A stretch of DNA of 64,000 nucleotides from Caenorhabditis remanei (Eukaryota > Nematoda > Chromadorea > Rhabditida > Rhabditidae), in the NCBI RefSeq assembly GCF_010183535.1, contig NC_071333.1, positions 7,066,587 through 7,130,586 of the forward strand, read 5' to 3'. Below are positions 27,542-40,017 of this stretch, piece after piece. The position numbers and the translations under genes were made by a program. Below the pieces are notes generated by a model. That model was not told the DNA's origin. It saw only the letters and a program-made list of their open reading frames with translations, and ran no database searches. Numbering within the stretch: position 1 is the first letter of the stretch; the number at the start of each line of letters is the position of its first letter.

Positions 27542-27577
27542 AAACCGAAACCCACACATGTTCATGAAATAAACGCA

Positions 27578-27583
27578 TTTATT
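27578..27583 (-). terminator. AATAAA poly(A) signal of the gene at 27809-30343
   Basis: TTTATT on the plus strand, about 226 bp beyond the TGA stop of the minus-strand membrane-protein gene. Confidence 0.5.
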
Positions 27584-27808
27584 TGGTGTCATAGACCCGT
27601 TGACGGGAGAAAAACAGAAAGAAAAACATGTTTGATCATTTCGTTGTGTGAAATATTTGGGAAGAAAGGCAAAAAGGCAGGAGGGAGACAAATCGAATCG
27701 CTAAGCGAACAAAACTGAGAAAGAGTGAGGATAAAAAAAGAAAAACTAGACGCCAATGAACCAAGACAGCTGCTAAGAAACCATTAAAGAGCTCGTGGAC
27801 TCTTTCAA

Positions 27809-30343
27809 TCACCAACTCGGTTGATACTTCGCGAAGGTAGTGTTGGGCATCAATCGGCACCAACTCAAATCCAAATCATTCATAACGTACGTCATTGGGA
27901 TGAACATAACTGTCGTTGACACCTAAAACAGGACAATTTTACCACATTGTTGCAGATTGATAAGACGACACAGATTGTCATGTGCCAATTAAAAAAGGGT
28001 TGCTCTTTTTCAATGTGTCATTTTTGCACTTTGCTTAGTATCAAGATGTCTATCTAAATATCTCGAGAGATGGACAGATTGGAAGAAGACACATCGAACC
28101 TGTCAAAAAGGACTTACCACGCCAAGAATCATTGCCCAGAAGACAAAACGAGTGAAACCAAGTCGACAACATAGTTGCCATTGCAAGCAATAAGCGTAGG
28201 TGACATTCATCCAGAACATAGCAATATCGAGAAAGGCAGTACATCTGAAAGTTGTTTTGTGAACAGTAAGACAGGCTTTTGAGTCTACCGGAACAAAATT
28301 ATGAGCTCATAGTTGTCATAAGCGTGCTGGCCTGGTTTCAGATACTTGAATGATGCTGGGATGAAGGTTTTCCTGATTGTGCCAATGAGCATTGCAAACG
28401 ACGACATCATTCGAAGAAGTTGAAGTAAGAGCTCAATTGCGTCGGTCACCTTCTTACGACTAAAAAATCTTTTTCAGTATTCTGCTTTCAAAATAAAAAA
28501 CTAACTCTCTTTCCTTTGCTGCATCTGCCTTCATCGCCATCCTCAGTTCGTGTCGAATACGGTGTCGAAGAGCTTTTCTATCGCGTTTTTCTTGTGATTC
28601 TTGTTTTGATTTGTCATGACAATCATAGCGATTTGAGTAGTCAGGTCGCAGTATTTCTATCTCTGAAATAGAGATTCAGTTCATAAAAAGGGGTTCCAAA
28701 TCAAATTACCATTTGGTCGACTGGTGTTTGTAGAGGAATTCGAATTTGTTCTATTGAACTTGATTCTGTCGTAGAATCGTCCGATTGCAGATGTCGAGTT
28801 GGTACCATCTTTGTTATTCACCTCCTTGCTCATGTCCTTATTGGTAGATGCTTTGGATTGAACAGATGGTGTGGAACTTTCTTGCCGTGGTAGAAATCTT
28901 AAAGATACACTTGAAAAACAAGTTCCTTTCAAAAAAACTCACTTCATCACCGAATTTGGTACGTATGATTTCCATTTCGGCTGCTCTGATGTTGGGCTAT
29001 CCTTTTTCTCGGATGTTGGGCTCTCTTTTGGTGATTCTGAAATATTCCAATTGATATTAGCGTATTTTGAACTCAACCGCTGATTAAATACCCCAAAACA
29101 AGAAAGATAGATTAGCACAGGTACAGAAAAATGCATAGAAGTCTCATATCACCAACCGTCTTCTGCTACAGCGTCAGTGACCACTTCAATCACTTCATCG
29201 TCATCCTCTTCTGGCTCTTCGAACTTTGGACGAGATGGTCTCGGTGGGCGGAGCGGTGTTGTTTCCGTGGCGTTGTGCTCGTCGTTCTCATCGGCATCGT
29301 CTGAAAGATAGAGAAGACCGAAACTGATAGAAGAAAAAATATTGGAAAATTGGACATATAATCATGCTCCCAAAGAAAAATGAAGATAATTGTTTCCCGA
29401 GTTTCAAAAAAAACTAACCTTCTTCAACCTCAGCAATCTGTACGACTGGAGTTGGTATGGCCTTTGCTGATCTTTCCGGATTGATGGTTCTCAAAGGGAT
29501 TGGAGCTTCCGGATCCACATTTGCCGCACTGAAACAGGACTATTGTCAAACTTGTCTGAAATTCCTTTCCGCTTCAATTTCCTGCTGATAAAACAAGGAC
29601 ACACGAAGCTTTATTTGACACTGATAACACATTTCGCAGTTTCTACTCACCTTCTACTCGTTGTTGGTTCGTTTTTCTCGTCTTCATCACTATTGGAGTC
29701 TGAAACGAAGTTACTCTATTTTAGTTTCTAGTCTATTCTTTTTTCTGCTTACCCAACTCAATAACTCCTTTCTTTTCTTTCCGTGACATCAACCGTTTTG
29801 TAAAGTGGGCCGACCTATTACTGGTGTAGAGAGCATAGTAGAGTTGCTGAAACTCAGAATTTCAATTCAAGTAGAAGTTTTGATGTTTGCAATACCTTGA
29901 AAGTATAGTCTGGATATTTGGTGAGCTTTTTGATGATCAAGTTTGACCATACAATCAGGTAGTTCTCCGGCCTAAAATCACGTGATATTAATGGGTCGAT
30001 TGTTCGAAAGTGGTTCTATTTCTTTCATCAGAAAAATCATTTTTCAATTTTTCTAATATCTCAGTCAGAACTGAGATTTTGGGTTTTGTTCTGTTTTTAT
30101 TGCCGTTTTCCTCACCTGAGTTGTGGGAAGCAACTGCAGAGGATCAAATGCATCCAAAACCACAACAAATCATAACTCTTCCATAGCGTAAAGTACACGC
30201 AGTTGGTGTAGATTGACATGCACCTATGAATCATTGATAAGCTTATCATTTCAAATTTAATCTCACCAATTGAAGTGCGCTAGACATGCCAAAGTGAACC
30301 GGTAGCTGAACCAAAACAGGAAACAGTACCATTTTGTTTCCAT
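27809..30343 (-). CDS. Unrecognised multipass membrane protein with long acidic loop
   Basis: A 502-residue protein from 13 phase-consistent exons (30267-30343, 30116-30223, 29896-29971, 29753-29846, 29651-29699, 29419-29528, 29157-29300, 28943-29036, 28710-28897, 28506-28662, 28289-28459, 28118-28244, 27809-27922). The N-terminal 65 residues hold aromatic- and Cys-rich membrane segments (WYCFLFWFSYRF, YDLLWFWMHLILC). Residues about 115-340 are a polar, acidic loop with repeats like ESPTSEKK and DSPTSEQ and Asp/Glu runs. A basic charged helix follows (KRDRKALRHRIRHELR), then three or four C-terminal hydrophobic segments (MFWMNVTYAYCLQW, FWAMILGVVSTTVMFI). I do not recognise the family and infer no function. 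The first Met is taken at 30343. The frame stays open to an upstream Met at 30466 and the acceptor at 30357 suggests a spliced 5' exon, so the N-terminus is uncertain. Confidence 0.75.
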
Positions 30344-31625
30344 CGCATAAGGAACTCTGAAAATAACAGTATCGATGTGAAAATTGGTTGAAAGAATGAA
30401 AATAGTAAGAGTGAGAAAAAGACCAATCTCTGAACATTGGAGTAAAAAATTTTCAAGTGTCAACAAGATAGGAATGAGTCATCGTTTTTGTTTTGTTTTT
30501 TGAAATATCAAAATCCAAAAACTCAAAATTCAACTGAAAAGAAACAAGAAGATATCCGGAAATCCTCATGTAGACTTTGCATTTTGCGTTGTAAACTGAT
30601 CAATCACCTCAACTATCATCACGTGTTTTCCAGTGGGGTACGTACTTTATCGCTCTCGTTTTCTCTCTCATCTCAAAAGTCATTTGTATCAGTGCCCATC
30701 TTATCTATTCTTGCATTCCTTTAGTAGTTTATATATGTATTTTGCAAACTTTTTATACTGAAGCTTATGTTAGAAACGTTGATAATTCAAAAACTAGGAA
30801 AATTCGACAAAAGTAACGTTTTCATATTTGTGATCGAATAGTATCAATCAGTTGTCAAAACGAATACATCAATCACTACTCTCAGTGTATCTATTGGAAT
30901 GTTCCCTAAGAAAATTACGTAACGGAAAGTTAGGTGAACCGTTAACTATTAGAAACCGGTTTCTAATTTAAACGAGCACAAAAATGTTTTTGAAAATCCA
31001 CAATCTGGAAAAATAACATACAATTGTTTGTTCCTTCAACATTTTTATTGAATAATCGAAAAAGATTTGTTTTCCGTGTTCATTGAGAAAAATAGTGTGC
31101 GCAGATATAAGGGAAGGTTTAATCTAAACGACCCTCCGTCATCCCGCCCGAGCATTGTTTAGCCAACACGCAAAAACTCTTTCAGACGTTTTTGGTCCGT
31201 TCGCTCGGTCATTTCTCATTTTGTTTTGCCTTGCGTTCTTGGGCATTTTTTCCTCTATTTTGTTTGTTAAGATTTTTTCGCCCAGTTTTGTTCTACGGTG
31301 TAGAATTTCTCTCAGAAAAACGGTTGAAAAACCTAGGCCATCTTTAGTGTCGATTTACGGGCCAGTCACATTTTCAATGTGAGAGATGTTGAAGAAAACT
31401 ATCTGAAAGGAATTATTATAGTAGAAAAAGACATAAAATTAAAAAAAAACACTTTGAATAGCGCATGAAGGTACGTTAAAGGGCAAATGAAAACGTTTAT
31501 GTACAAGTGTCAAAATCGATATATTAGGCCTCTTAACATCATTTTCTTTGAAAATACCCTCTTTTACATGTCAATTTATGAAGAATTAATATATCTCTAA
31601 CAAAAAATATGTTTTTGCAGGTATC
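30344..31625. other. Divergent intergenic region, membrane-protein gene and acl-1
   Basis: A head-to-head 1.3-kb spacer. The part at 31130-31380 is pyrimidine-rich and carries an open frame without other support. It probably lies near the acl-1 transcription start, because acl-1 has a spliced 5' leader ending at the acceptor before 31621 (TTTTTGCAG). No repeat or RNA gene was seen. Confidence 0.5.
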
Positions 31626-32607
31626 ATGACTATAACAGCCATTATATTCATCGTCGCCGCCCTTATACTGCTCGCGCAGGTTCCCGTCATCGGATTCTAC
31701 ATTCGTGCCGTCTACTATGGATTGTGTCTGATGATTGGAGGATTGGCCGGTGGAATCGCTTCTATTCCATTTGGAAAATCTACCAATAACCACTTGTGAG
31801 TTTTTGTAATGAAGTATAAAACCTGAGAAGCCACCCTTATTTTCCAGTCGTATGTTCAAAATCTTTCAAGCGATGACATGGCCGATGGGCATCAAGTTTG
31901 AGATCCGAAACAGTGAAATTCTGAACGATGAGAAGCCATACATCATCATCGCCAATCATCAGAGTGCATTGGACGTTCTTGGTAAGTATTTTTACCAAAA
32001 TCTTCTTAACTAAGTGATTTTTTTGCAGGAATGTCATACGCTTGGCCAGTCAACTGCATCGTCATGCTGAAATCAAGTCTGAGATACTTTCCCGGCTTCA
32101 ACCTGTGTGCTTATCTCTGTGAATCCGTCTACATTAATCGATTCAGCAAGGAAAAGGCTCACAAGACTGTTGACAGCACACTCGCCGAGATTGTTGAGAA
32201 GAAGGTAAGAGTTTTGTGGTTTATCTACAAAAATAACTTTTTAATTTCCAGAGAAAAGTGTGGATCTACCCAGAGGGAACTCGTAACCCGGAATCCACTC
32301 TGCTTCCATTCAAAAAGGGTGCCTTCATTCTTGCTAAACAAGCCAAGGTACTTATTCACATTACGTAATTATTTGCTAATTTTTTTATTTTCAGATCCCA
32401 ATTGTCCCTTGCGTCTTCTCCACACACAAGTACTTCTACAATCAGTCTGAGTTGAAACTGACTGGCGGACGATGCATCATCGATATTCTCCCCGAAGTGG
32501 ACAGCGCCAAATTCGAAACCGTCGACGAGCTCTCCGCACACTGCCGTCAAATCATGCAGGCTCATCGTGAAAAACTCGACAACGAGGCCGCTAACTTGAA
32601 CCGTTAA
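31626..32607 (+). CDS. acl-1: 1-acyl-sn-glycerol-3-phosphate acyltransferase
   Basis: A 262-residue LPAAT that acylates lysophosphatidic acid to phosphatidic acid in the ER membrane, a central step of phospholipid and triglyceride synthesis. Five exons: 31626-31795, 31848-31981, 32029-32204, 32252-32347, 32395-32607. Two N-terminal membrane segments ([32 protein letters not shown]) precede motif I NHQSALD, the catalytic NHx4D. Motif II is SVYINRF, motif [10 protein letters not shown], and motif IV is IPIVPCVFS. All four are intact and the length is typical of AGPAT1/2. The ATG at 31626 follows a 3' splice site by five bases. The symbol agrees with my memory of F59F4.4. It is convergent with csb-1. 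Confidence 0.95.
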
Positions 32608-33288
32608 TAGGCGAATTCCGTTTTAGAACCCAATTGTTAATTCTTGCCGCTAGCTTTTGTTTTATAGTTTTGTTTCCCGAGTACCTTTGATTATTTGACA
32701 GTTTTGCATTCCCATCACATCCAGTTCTCTGTGCCAAAATGTTTCGCCACTATTTTATGTCCTTTATTGCGAAATAAAGCAATGTTTAATTATTTTTTAG
32801 AAACTGTTTACCTGAATCTGCAATTGACAAACCAAATGCATCTAGAGAAACTTTAATAGCCCAAAAAATGTGTATTTATTGGTGAGTCAAAGATTTGTAG
32901 CGCCTTGTTTTCATCATCTTTCCTGCAACTCGCTTCGCAAATTTGTACCTTATCTAAATGATATTATTTTAAATAAGACTGGAGAAAATTCGATTTTGAT
33001 AAATCAAACTGCATAGTTGTTATTGATATCATAACATTAAACCAGATCAGCGGTAACAAGTAAAAAGTCAAGAGATCATAGAGAGATCTTAAAAACAATA
33101 GAACCCAGTAAACACCAGGATGTAACAATCATATAACATGCTAATATGTGCAAAGGGATTTGAATTTGGCTAGAAATGTAAATATTACGGGAATTACAAA
33201 TACGGTGACAAAAGTATGTATACGGGGCCGAGAACTTGATCAAAATTAATTATAAAACTTAGAAAACATAGAACACTTTGAACAATTT
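32608..33288. other. Convergent intergenic region, acl-1 and csb-1
   Basis: It holds the acl-1 3' UTR to about 32800 and the csb-1 3' UTR at its right end. AT-rich, nothing else seen. Confidence 0.6.
32773..32778 (+). terminator. acl-1: AATAAA poly(A) signal of acl-1
   Basis: AATAAA 166 bp past the acl-1 stop codon. Confidence 0.6.
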
Positions 33289-36200
33289 TTAGACCGACGA
33301 GGTGTTTGGACCATTTGAAGAATGTGGATCTTTTTGTGAAGGTGCCAGTTTAATCTTCTTTCGTTCGACAAAACGGTGTTCCTCCGACAACCTTATTTTT
33401 GGTTCCACCACTTCCACGTTCCGGTATGTGGATCGAATTTTCCATAGTTTAGTTTCTGGATTGTAGCGAGCTAAGGTGGAAAGTATTTCCTTGAAGAAGT
33501 ACAGCTGGGTGGGATTTGAACGATCGGCTTCAATTACGAACATGCGATGGATGGCATCTTCACGAGCTTCCGGAACACCATTTAAGTAGACTAACATTTT
33601 CTTCGCGAGAACTACAAGCCGGTCAAGCTGAAACAAAACAGTTATTGGTTAGAAGTGGTGTGAGAGTCAATACCAACCTCTCTTTGGTCATCATTAGCAC
33701 GGAATTGGGAATGGACAGTTTCCCAGTACGAATCCAGTTGTTCTTTTTCCACAAAGTAGTCACTTTTGATTGGATTTTTGGAACACCGAAGTTGTTTGTG
33801 GAACTCTTGCTTCCAAGTGTGTGCAAGACGACCTTCCCTGAAAATGAATCGTGTTAAAGAAGAAATTTGAAGTGAATAAAAATGTATTACTCACGTGTGG
33901 AGTAAGCTCCCAACTGCGTCATCCACCGCTTTTCGCATCTTTTGTTTCTCGATTCGATTCATTGTGGCCGAGTTTTGAACTGTGATTGAATGCTCTCGCA
34001 TTGCCACCAATTTCTTATCGTCAAAAAGAGACAACAGCAGTTGCTTATCTTCAAATCCCTCCAACTTGTTTTTCTGTAAAAGTGATACGTTTATTATGCT
34101 TATTAAAAACTATTAATTTATACCATTTTCTTCTTAGCAATCTTTCTTTCTGCCTTTCGCTCTTTTTTGTTTTCGCTGTTCCTCCTCAGTGAACTATCTG
34201 GAGCAATTTCTCCTGACATGTAAACACCAATTTCTGATCCATCAAGTCCTTTTGGTTTCAATCGGAACAGATCGTGTAACGTGTTGTTCGGAATAACATG
34301 CTCAACGTCGGCATTGTGAAGGAGTTGGGCGGCAAGCATCTCTTTCTGGACTTGCCTGAAAAAAGGAATCCTTTCAGTTTCTAACAAATCATGCATATAA
34401 GAACTCACTTGAAAAATTTTCGGTCCTCCAAAGTGCCATTTGAAATAAGTCGCACAATAGACACGTCATTTTCTTGACCCATACGATAGATTCTGTTTTT
34501 CGCTTGATTATCTGCTTGTGGGTTCCAATCCGGATCGAAGATGATAACCTTGTTGGCACATGTCAGGTTGAGTCCAAGGCCACCGGCACGTGTAGTCATC
34601 AGAAAGACTTTGATGTCAGGGTCTTCTTCAAATTTCTTGATTATTTTCGGACGAGCAGCCGCGGTGGTGGACCCAGTAAGGGATGCATGACGAATTCTGG
34701 AATTTTTCGTCATTCGTCGAAAGTAAGTAACCAATTGCTACCTATTCTGATCTAAAAAGTACTCCATCATTGAGACAACCTTGCGTCGTTGAGTGAAAAA
34801 GATGACTCGATTCTTTGGATCCTTGAACCATTCGTCGAATAACTTGAAAGTCATTGCAACTTTTCCACTGTGTTTGATCTCCCCGAACTTGGAGCTACCA
34901 GGAATTGCACCTCTGTAGAGGCCCGGATGATTGCAAATATCACCAATCTTGTTGAACCCAATGAATGGCTTCAGACGTCTCTCAAGAATTTCAGCCACTT
35001 CTCTCGAATTTCCGTATTCTTCATAAAGACGACGTTGTCTGTGAGATAACTCGCAGCTGAGTACCTGGAAAACAGAAACTGGAAAATAAAAATTTAATTA
35101 GTACCACTCACAAGCTCATTCTTCTCGGGCAAGTTGAGGATATCCTTGTGGTCCACTTGGAGACGTCTGAGAATGAGTGGTTTCACAGCTCTGTGGAGAG
35201 CAACAAGACATTCATAGGCTTTAGCTGCAGCCTGTGGTGAACACTTCAAATTGGCTCCTGCGTTGATGATATGGGTAAAGTTACGATGAAACGTTGACGA
35301 GTCCGACAATCTTCCCGGGTGTACGAAGTCGACAAGTTTCCAAAACTCGGCAAGTCGATTTTGAAATGGAGTTCCAGTGAGGATAAACCTCTGTGTAGTC
35401 ATCAGTTGACGCATAGCCTTCGAACACTTTGTATCCTCATTCCGAATGTGATGACCTTCGTCCAGAATCACAACTTGCCAGAACTGTTTTACTAGAGGTT
35501 TTTGTAAGCGAGTGAAGAGGGAGTAGGTGGTCAGCACAACTGCCCCATGTGGAAACTCTTGGTCCCGTCTTTTCAACTTCTCAAACACATCGCTTTCGTA
35601 ATTCTCATTCCGACCCGTTGAGCTATGTTTATGGAGAAGGAATACACGGACTTTTGGAAACCATTCATTGAGAACTTCGATCCATTGAGATAGAATAGAG
35701 ACGTTGCACACAATAAGAGCTGTATCGAGGCCTGTACATCTGTAAACAGTTGTTGTTGATCGGAATAATTTGTATTAAATTCTTACTTGTAATGAACTCG
35801 ATTAGTTTCAGCAATAGATCGAAGATATACAACCGCTTGAATTGTCTTTCCAAGTCCCATTTCGTCCGCCAGAATACCTCCACTCCGGTGATCAGTCTTC
35901 TTCTGGAGCCAAATAACGCCTTCTTTTTGGAAGCTAAAACACAATTGTGTTCACATGCACGAAAAAATAATTTTCTTAAAACTTACTCATGGAGTCGGTT
36001 CCACACTGATTTGTCAACTTTCCAGGGCTCTTCCGAGTCGCCAAACTCTTCCGACGTTACCATTCTGGTGATTATATATTCCGGGTTGAGATTGAGAATA
36101 TCCAATTGCGCCATTCTTTTTTGGAATTTCCCGGAATCATTGTCATCGCAAAGACCTCCGAATTCCCGTCGTTTTTTTGATCCGGAGCTGCTCTCCGGTG

Positions 36201-36402
36201 TGGAATCTCGTTCGGAACTAGACGAAGTGGTTGATCTTCTATTGATCGATGCGCTAATCGTGTCCATGTCATCATCACTGAGCTCGATAAACTCTGGATT
36301 CTCATATTCATCATCTGTAGGTTCGTATTCCTTGTCGTCCCTCTCCAGTTCGTCATCGTCGTCATCGGAGTCATCTAGAGTGATCACATCGGGTTCGGTC
36401 AT
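33289..36402 (-). CDS. csb-1: Rad26/CSB-type SNF2 ATPase of transcription-coupled repair
   Basis: A 903-residue Swi2/Snf2 helicase-like ATPase from nine exons (35987-36402, 35787-35933, 35112-35739, 34742-35064, 34409-34696, 34124-34355, 33895-34073, 33678-33837, 33289-33627). The acidic N-terminus (about residues 1-55) has Asp/Glu runs. Motif I DEMGLGKT is at about 162, motif II DEGHH at about 281, motif III TGTPFQN follows. The C-lobe has RAGGLGLNL and QAKNRIYRMGQ, and a basic stretch ERKAERKIAKKKM lies further on. CSB recognises RNA polymerase II stalled at DNA lesions and starts transcription-coupled nucleotide-excision repair in the nucleus. The protein is much shorter than human CSB (about 1490 residues), chiefly in its terminal regions. 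The start follows a 3' splice site at 36408. The symbol rests on CSB-like motifs and my memory that F53H4.1 is X-linked. Confidence 0.9.
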
Positions 36403-38922
36403 TTTTCCTGTAAATATAAAAATTGTAATGACCAACGAGAAATAAAATTAAAAAGACTTCCCACATAATGAAATTTAACGAAACAAGCTAGATGGACTAT
36501 TTAATTAAACGGCACGTTAGAAATCAATAAATTGAACGTCGTTTGCGGGGAAAAGGGTCAACGGAGAGGAGACTGGGGGGGGGGGGGGGGGGGTCACCCA
36601 GAACAGAACAAATAAAATAATGTGAACAGATCTTCCGAGTTTTTGAACGAGAATTAAGAATTTCGGCATGTAAAACAATATTTATTTGATCAAAACTGTT
36701 AGAAAATACATGATTTCACAAGAAAACGCAACAAAAATACGAAAAAAAGCGAGAAAAATGGTTGCTTCCCATTTGCAGTGCAAACACGCTCTACTGCACA
36801 ACTAACAAGAGAAGGAGAGGGGCGTGTCTTTAAAAACTTTTTACTGCTTATTTAATAGAGTAATAATCGAAAATTTTCAGGTTTCAGGTGAGATTCATAT
36901 TAAATCGTCTATTTACCACGTGAATTTAATTCAAAAAAACCTGTCGAGATGGAGAGTTACGGTGAAGAATCTGTGGTTATAGAATCTCTGTCACTTTTCA
37001 CGCTTTTCATACTAGATTTTTAAATTTCGAGAACAATTGTTCTTAATTTCCACATAAACCGTTTTTTTAAATTCTGAGTAATTGACTTCCATTATCTGAC
37101 ATGTACAACCAATTCAGTTGTTTCAACGTTGTTTCGTCTGACCCTCCTACTTTGTCTCATTCCTCACCGCCTTCACACTATTTTTAAATGTCTTCAAAAA
37201 GATATTTGGCACTTCTTTTCACTCTCCTCCGTTCTAGCATCAGTTCTCTTTTTGCTTTCACTTTTTGTCTTGTTTCTATCAGTCAGCCTGTTTCATTTTT
37301 TGTTGGCGCAAACTTTTTTGGAGATTAACAGGTAGTTTTTCAAGGTTTTTGAGTTTTGGCCTTGTTGTAGTTGCTATGCAGATCAACCGGTTTTTATTCA
37401 GAGCAAAGCTTGTAGTTTGAATGATTTAGTATTCCATTTGGCTTACTTTCAGCTGATTATTGAGATACGTTCAATTTTAACATAATTAGAAAAAAATCAG
37501 ACACTGATAAGAAGAAGCTTGCAGAAAAACAAATTGAAAACTATTGTGAAAAACTATTAGTAAGATTCAGTTTCAGTGCGACAAAGATACTTGCATGGTG
37601 ATATTTTTCAGTGAGAAACTATACATTTTTGAGATTTAAAAAAAAGATGACAGTATGTTCTGTGTCAGCGGAAAGAAGAGAGAAAGTGATTGAGGTGAGA
37701 AAGATCAAATGTTGAACAATGGGAAAAGAAGCGTTCTTATTTCTTCAATTTTGTGGCCTGTAGCCAGTAGTCGTTGTTCACTTTGTTGAAACACTGATTC
37801 TTGGAAACAAAAAAAATCTAACCTTCGATAAACTCTTTGAGTTCCTTTGTCGAAAGAAAGAAGAAAATCGTATCCTTTTTAGCGTCATTTACTTTATTGT
37901 TTAAAATTACTCCTCTTTGACAGGCGTAATTGTTCTAAAATGATACCACGACATCTTTTTTATTTCTGAAAATTAAATTGATTCAAGAGAAGATTTTGCA
38001 ATAAAAAGTATTAACTTTCGAATTATCAGTAAAAACCTTTATTAACCTTTTAAAACCTGAAAACCAATGGAGTTTTAATGTAGTGATTTCGAGCAACTTT
38101 TGTAAAATTTACATATTTTTACTCAAAACGGATACACACTTTCCGAGACTTGTCCATGTGATACCATTCAACTTTCAATAAACTAGAGACTTCTGACCAT
38201 TCTTGTGACGTCTAAACTGTAATATAAGAAGAAGCTTCCAAACCAAATCCAAATTTGGTATTTTCCACACCCCTACCTCATTTAATCCTCAAGTAGTCTG
38301 CAAGTGCTATCATTCCAACCTCTAAATGTTCCTAATTTGTTCAAAATGTCTGCTTTGGTTTAGAAGACACGTCTTCTCGAATGTGCAGCTGGGACCAATT
38401 CAGAGTCTATTAGGACACTAATGTGTCTTGTCGCCGACTAAAACACAATTAAAAGGATATTGCTTTTTTCATCACCCACGATGTAGAGCAGTTCACCATG
38501 TACTTTAGCAAATGTACTGACTCTGTTTTAGATCTTTACCAGAACCTAATTGAGAGTGACAAAGTTATTGTTCTTTTGTGCAAATTATAATTCATTTTAT
38601 GTTTTCTGTTATACCATAACAAAAAATGCGTCTGCATAATTCAACGGAAGCATTATTTCTCTCTCTTTCTCTCTCTTTCTTTTTTTCTCAAAAACAGCCT
38701 CCTTATTTTCCGATCTGTCTTTTTCTTTATCCGGCTTTTCAGAAATCTCTCGTAGTAATGCTCTAAGTCTGCTTTCGTTCCATTCCCATACATTTCTCAC
38801 TGCTTCTCATTTTCTGTCAACTTCTATTTCTCTTAATGCTCCCTCTTACTTCGGTCTCTCTCTTTTTCTCAATAGCCTCTTTTTTTTCTTCACAACTTCT
38901 AATTTAGGTCCCTAGAATATAA
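36403..38922. other. Divergent intergenic region, csb-1 and the gene at 38923
   Basis: A 2.5-kb spacer holding the poly-G tract near csb-1. A T/C-rich tract at about 38650-38900 (repeats of CTCTCTTT) runs just ahead of the next gene and resembles nematode core-promoter or SL1-acceptor pyrimidine tracts. The middle is AT-rich with no supported exon or RNA gene. Confidence 0.6.
36575..36593 (+). repeat. Uninterrupted poly-G tract (19 G)
   Basis: Nineteen consecutive G on the plus strand, 173 bp upstream of the csb-1 start codon, in otherwise AT-rich DNA. In C. elegans such monoguanine tracts are known G-quadruplex-forming sites that suffer deletions in dog-1 (FANCJ) mutants. On the csb-1 coding strand the run is poly-C. 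Confidence 0.95.
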
Positions 38923-40017
38923 ATGACCCAAGCTGAAGAAGTCATCAGTTACCTAATCAATTCCATTGTTGGACTATCATCTGCCTCCAGCAAACAGTTT
39001 CGAGCATACTTCCGAGATGCTGATCCTGGAGAGCCAGATACACTCCTTTGTTTGTGCATCAAATGGCTTTTCAAAAACGGAGATTTTTCCGAATTCTACG
39101 ATGGAATCAAACCGTTGGTCAAAGGAAGTGAGTAACTTCTTTCAGTATTGAAAATTCAAAATCAAATAATTTGTTTAGAATCTCTTGCCGACTTTACCGA
39201 CAGTCACTTGATGCGTTGTCCGGAATTGATGAAGTTTATAGTTGCTCATGCTGACAACAAATCAAGAAAGAACAAATTTTCAATCAAAAAAGACGAGTTT
39301 TCATTATGTGTTGGAAGAGGCCGACTGATAACCGTCCCATTTACTGAGGATATGAAGGAGCCTGCAACTCTTCTAGCAGATTACACCAAACTTTTGTTCT
39401 CTTTCAAGAATTATGATATCGAATATGCATTTGAAGGTGGGTTGCTATAATATTTTTTAAAGTCTTTTGATGGAACACATAGTAAAAAACAAGTCTATCT
39501 GGGAGTGTGTTAAAGTATCCGCCGGTTTTTGTGTAGTACCGAAAATAATCATCAATAATTATGAATATTTGTTTCAGTACAACTTATCAAGAACTTCCAA
39601 TTATGCTTTTCTACGGGTTTTGGATTAAAATCTTCATGATTTTCAGGCTGCTATGGGCTGCATCGCAACATGGATCTCAGCCAGAATCATATCAAGCTGT
39701 TGAGCAAACTCACCCCAGACCTGTTTGCTGAAAAAGGGACAGCAAAGTTTGGACGTGAAAGAAATGGCAGACTTGCTGTTCGGATGAGCAGAATCTCTTG
39801 GCTCAAGAGTGGAATCTATTACAACGCTATCATTCAGTTGTTCGAGTCCCTCCGAGGCACAGTGATTCTACAAGGAGAGCAACCTGAATGTGAGAAGCCG
39901 GTGACCTTCAACGAAATCCTGCAGCACACATTGGCACATCCGGGAAAACACCTGCTCGATGACAAGCCGAACTTGCAATGGAGCTGTCTGTCCATGAAGA
40001 AAAAGCGCAAGGAATAA
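38923..40017 (+). CDS. Unrecognised 277-residue protein, possibly nuclear
   Basis: Three exons join in phase (38923-39127, 39179-39436, 39647-40017). The N-terminal 70 residues are predicted helical (EEVISYLINSIVGLSS). The middle part has mixed charge (NKSRKNKFSIKKDEF, VGRGRLITVPF). The C-terminal part has a block KFGRERNGRLAVRMSRISW and ends in MKKKRKE, a possible monopartite nuclear localisation signal or a dilysine-like basic end. There is no signal peptide or membrane segment. I recognise no domain and assign no function. Upstream is an acceptor-like TTTAGG at about 38907, so the ATG is probably near the true 5' end. Confidence 0.8.

Noticed and set aside
30344..30466. Upstream in-frame extension of the membrane-protein gene
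   Set aside because: A good 3' splice site (TTATTTTCAG) lies at 30357, so this T-rich segment is more likely intron; kept only as a caveat on the start.
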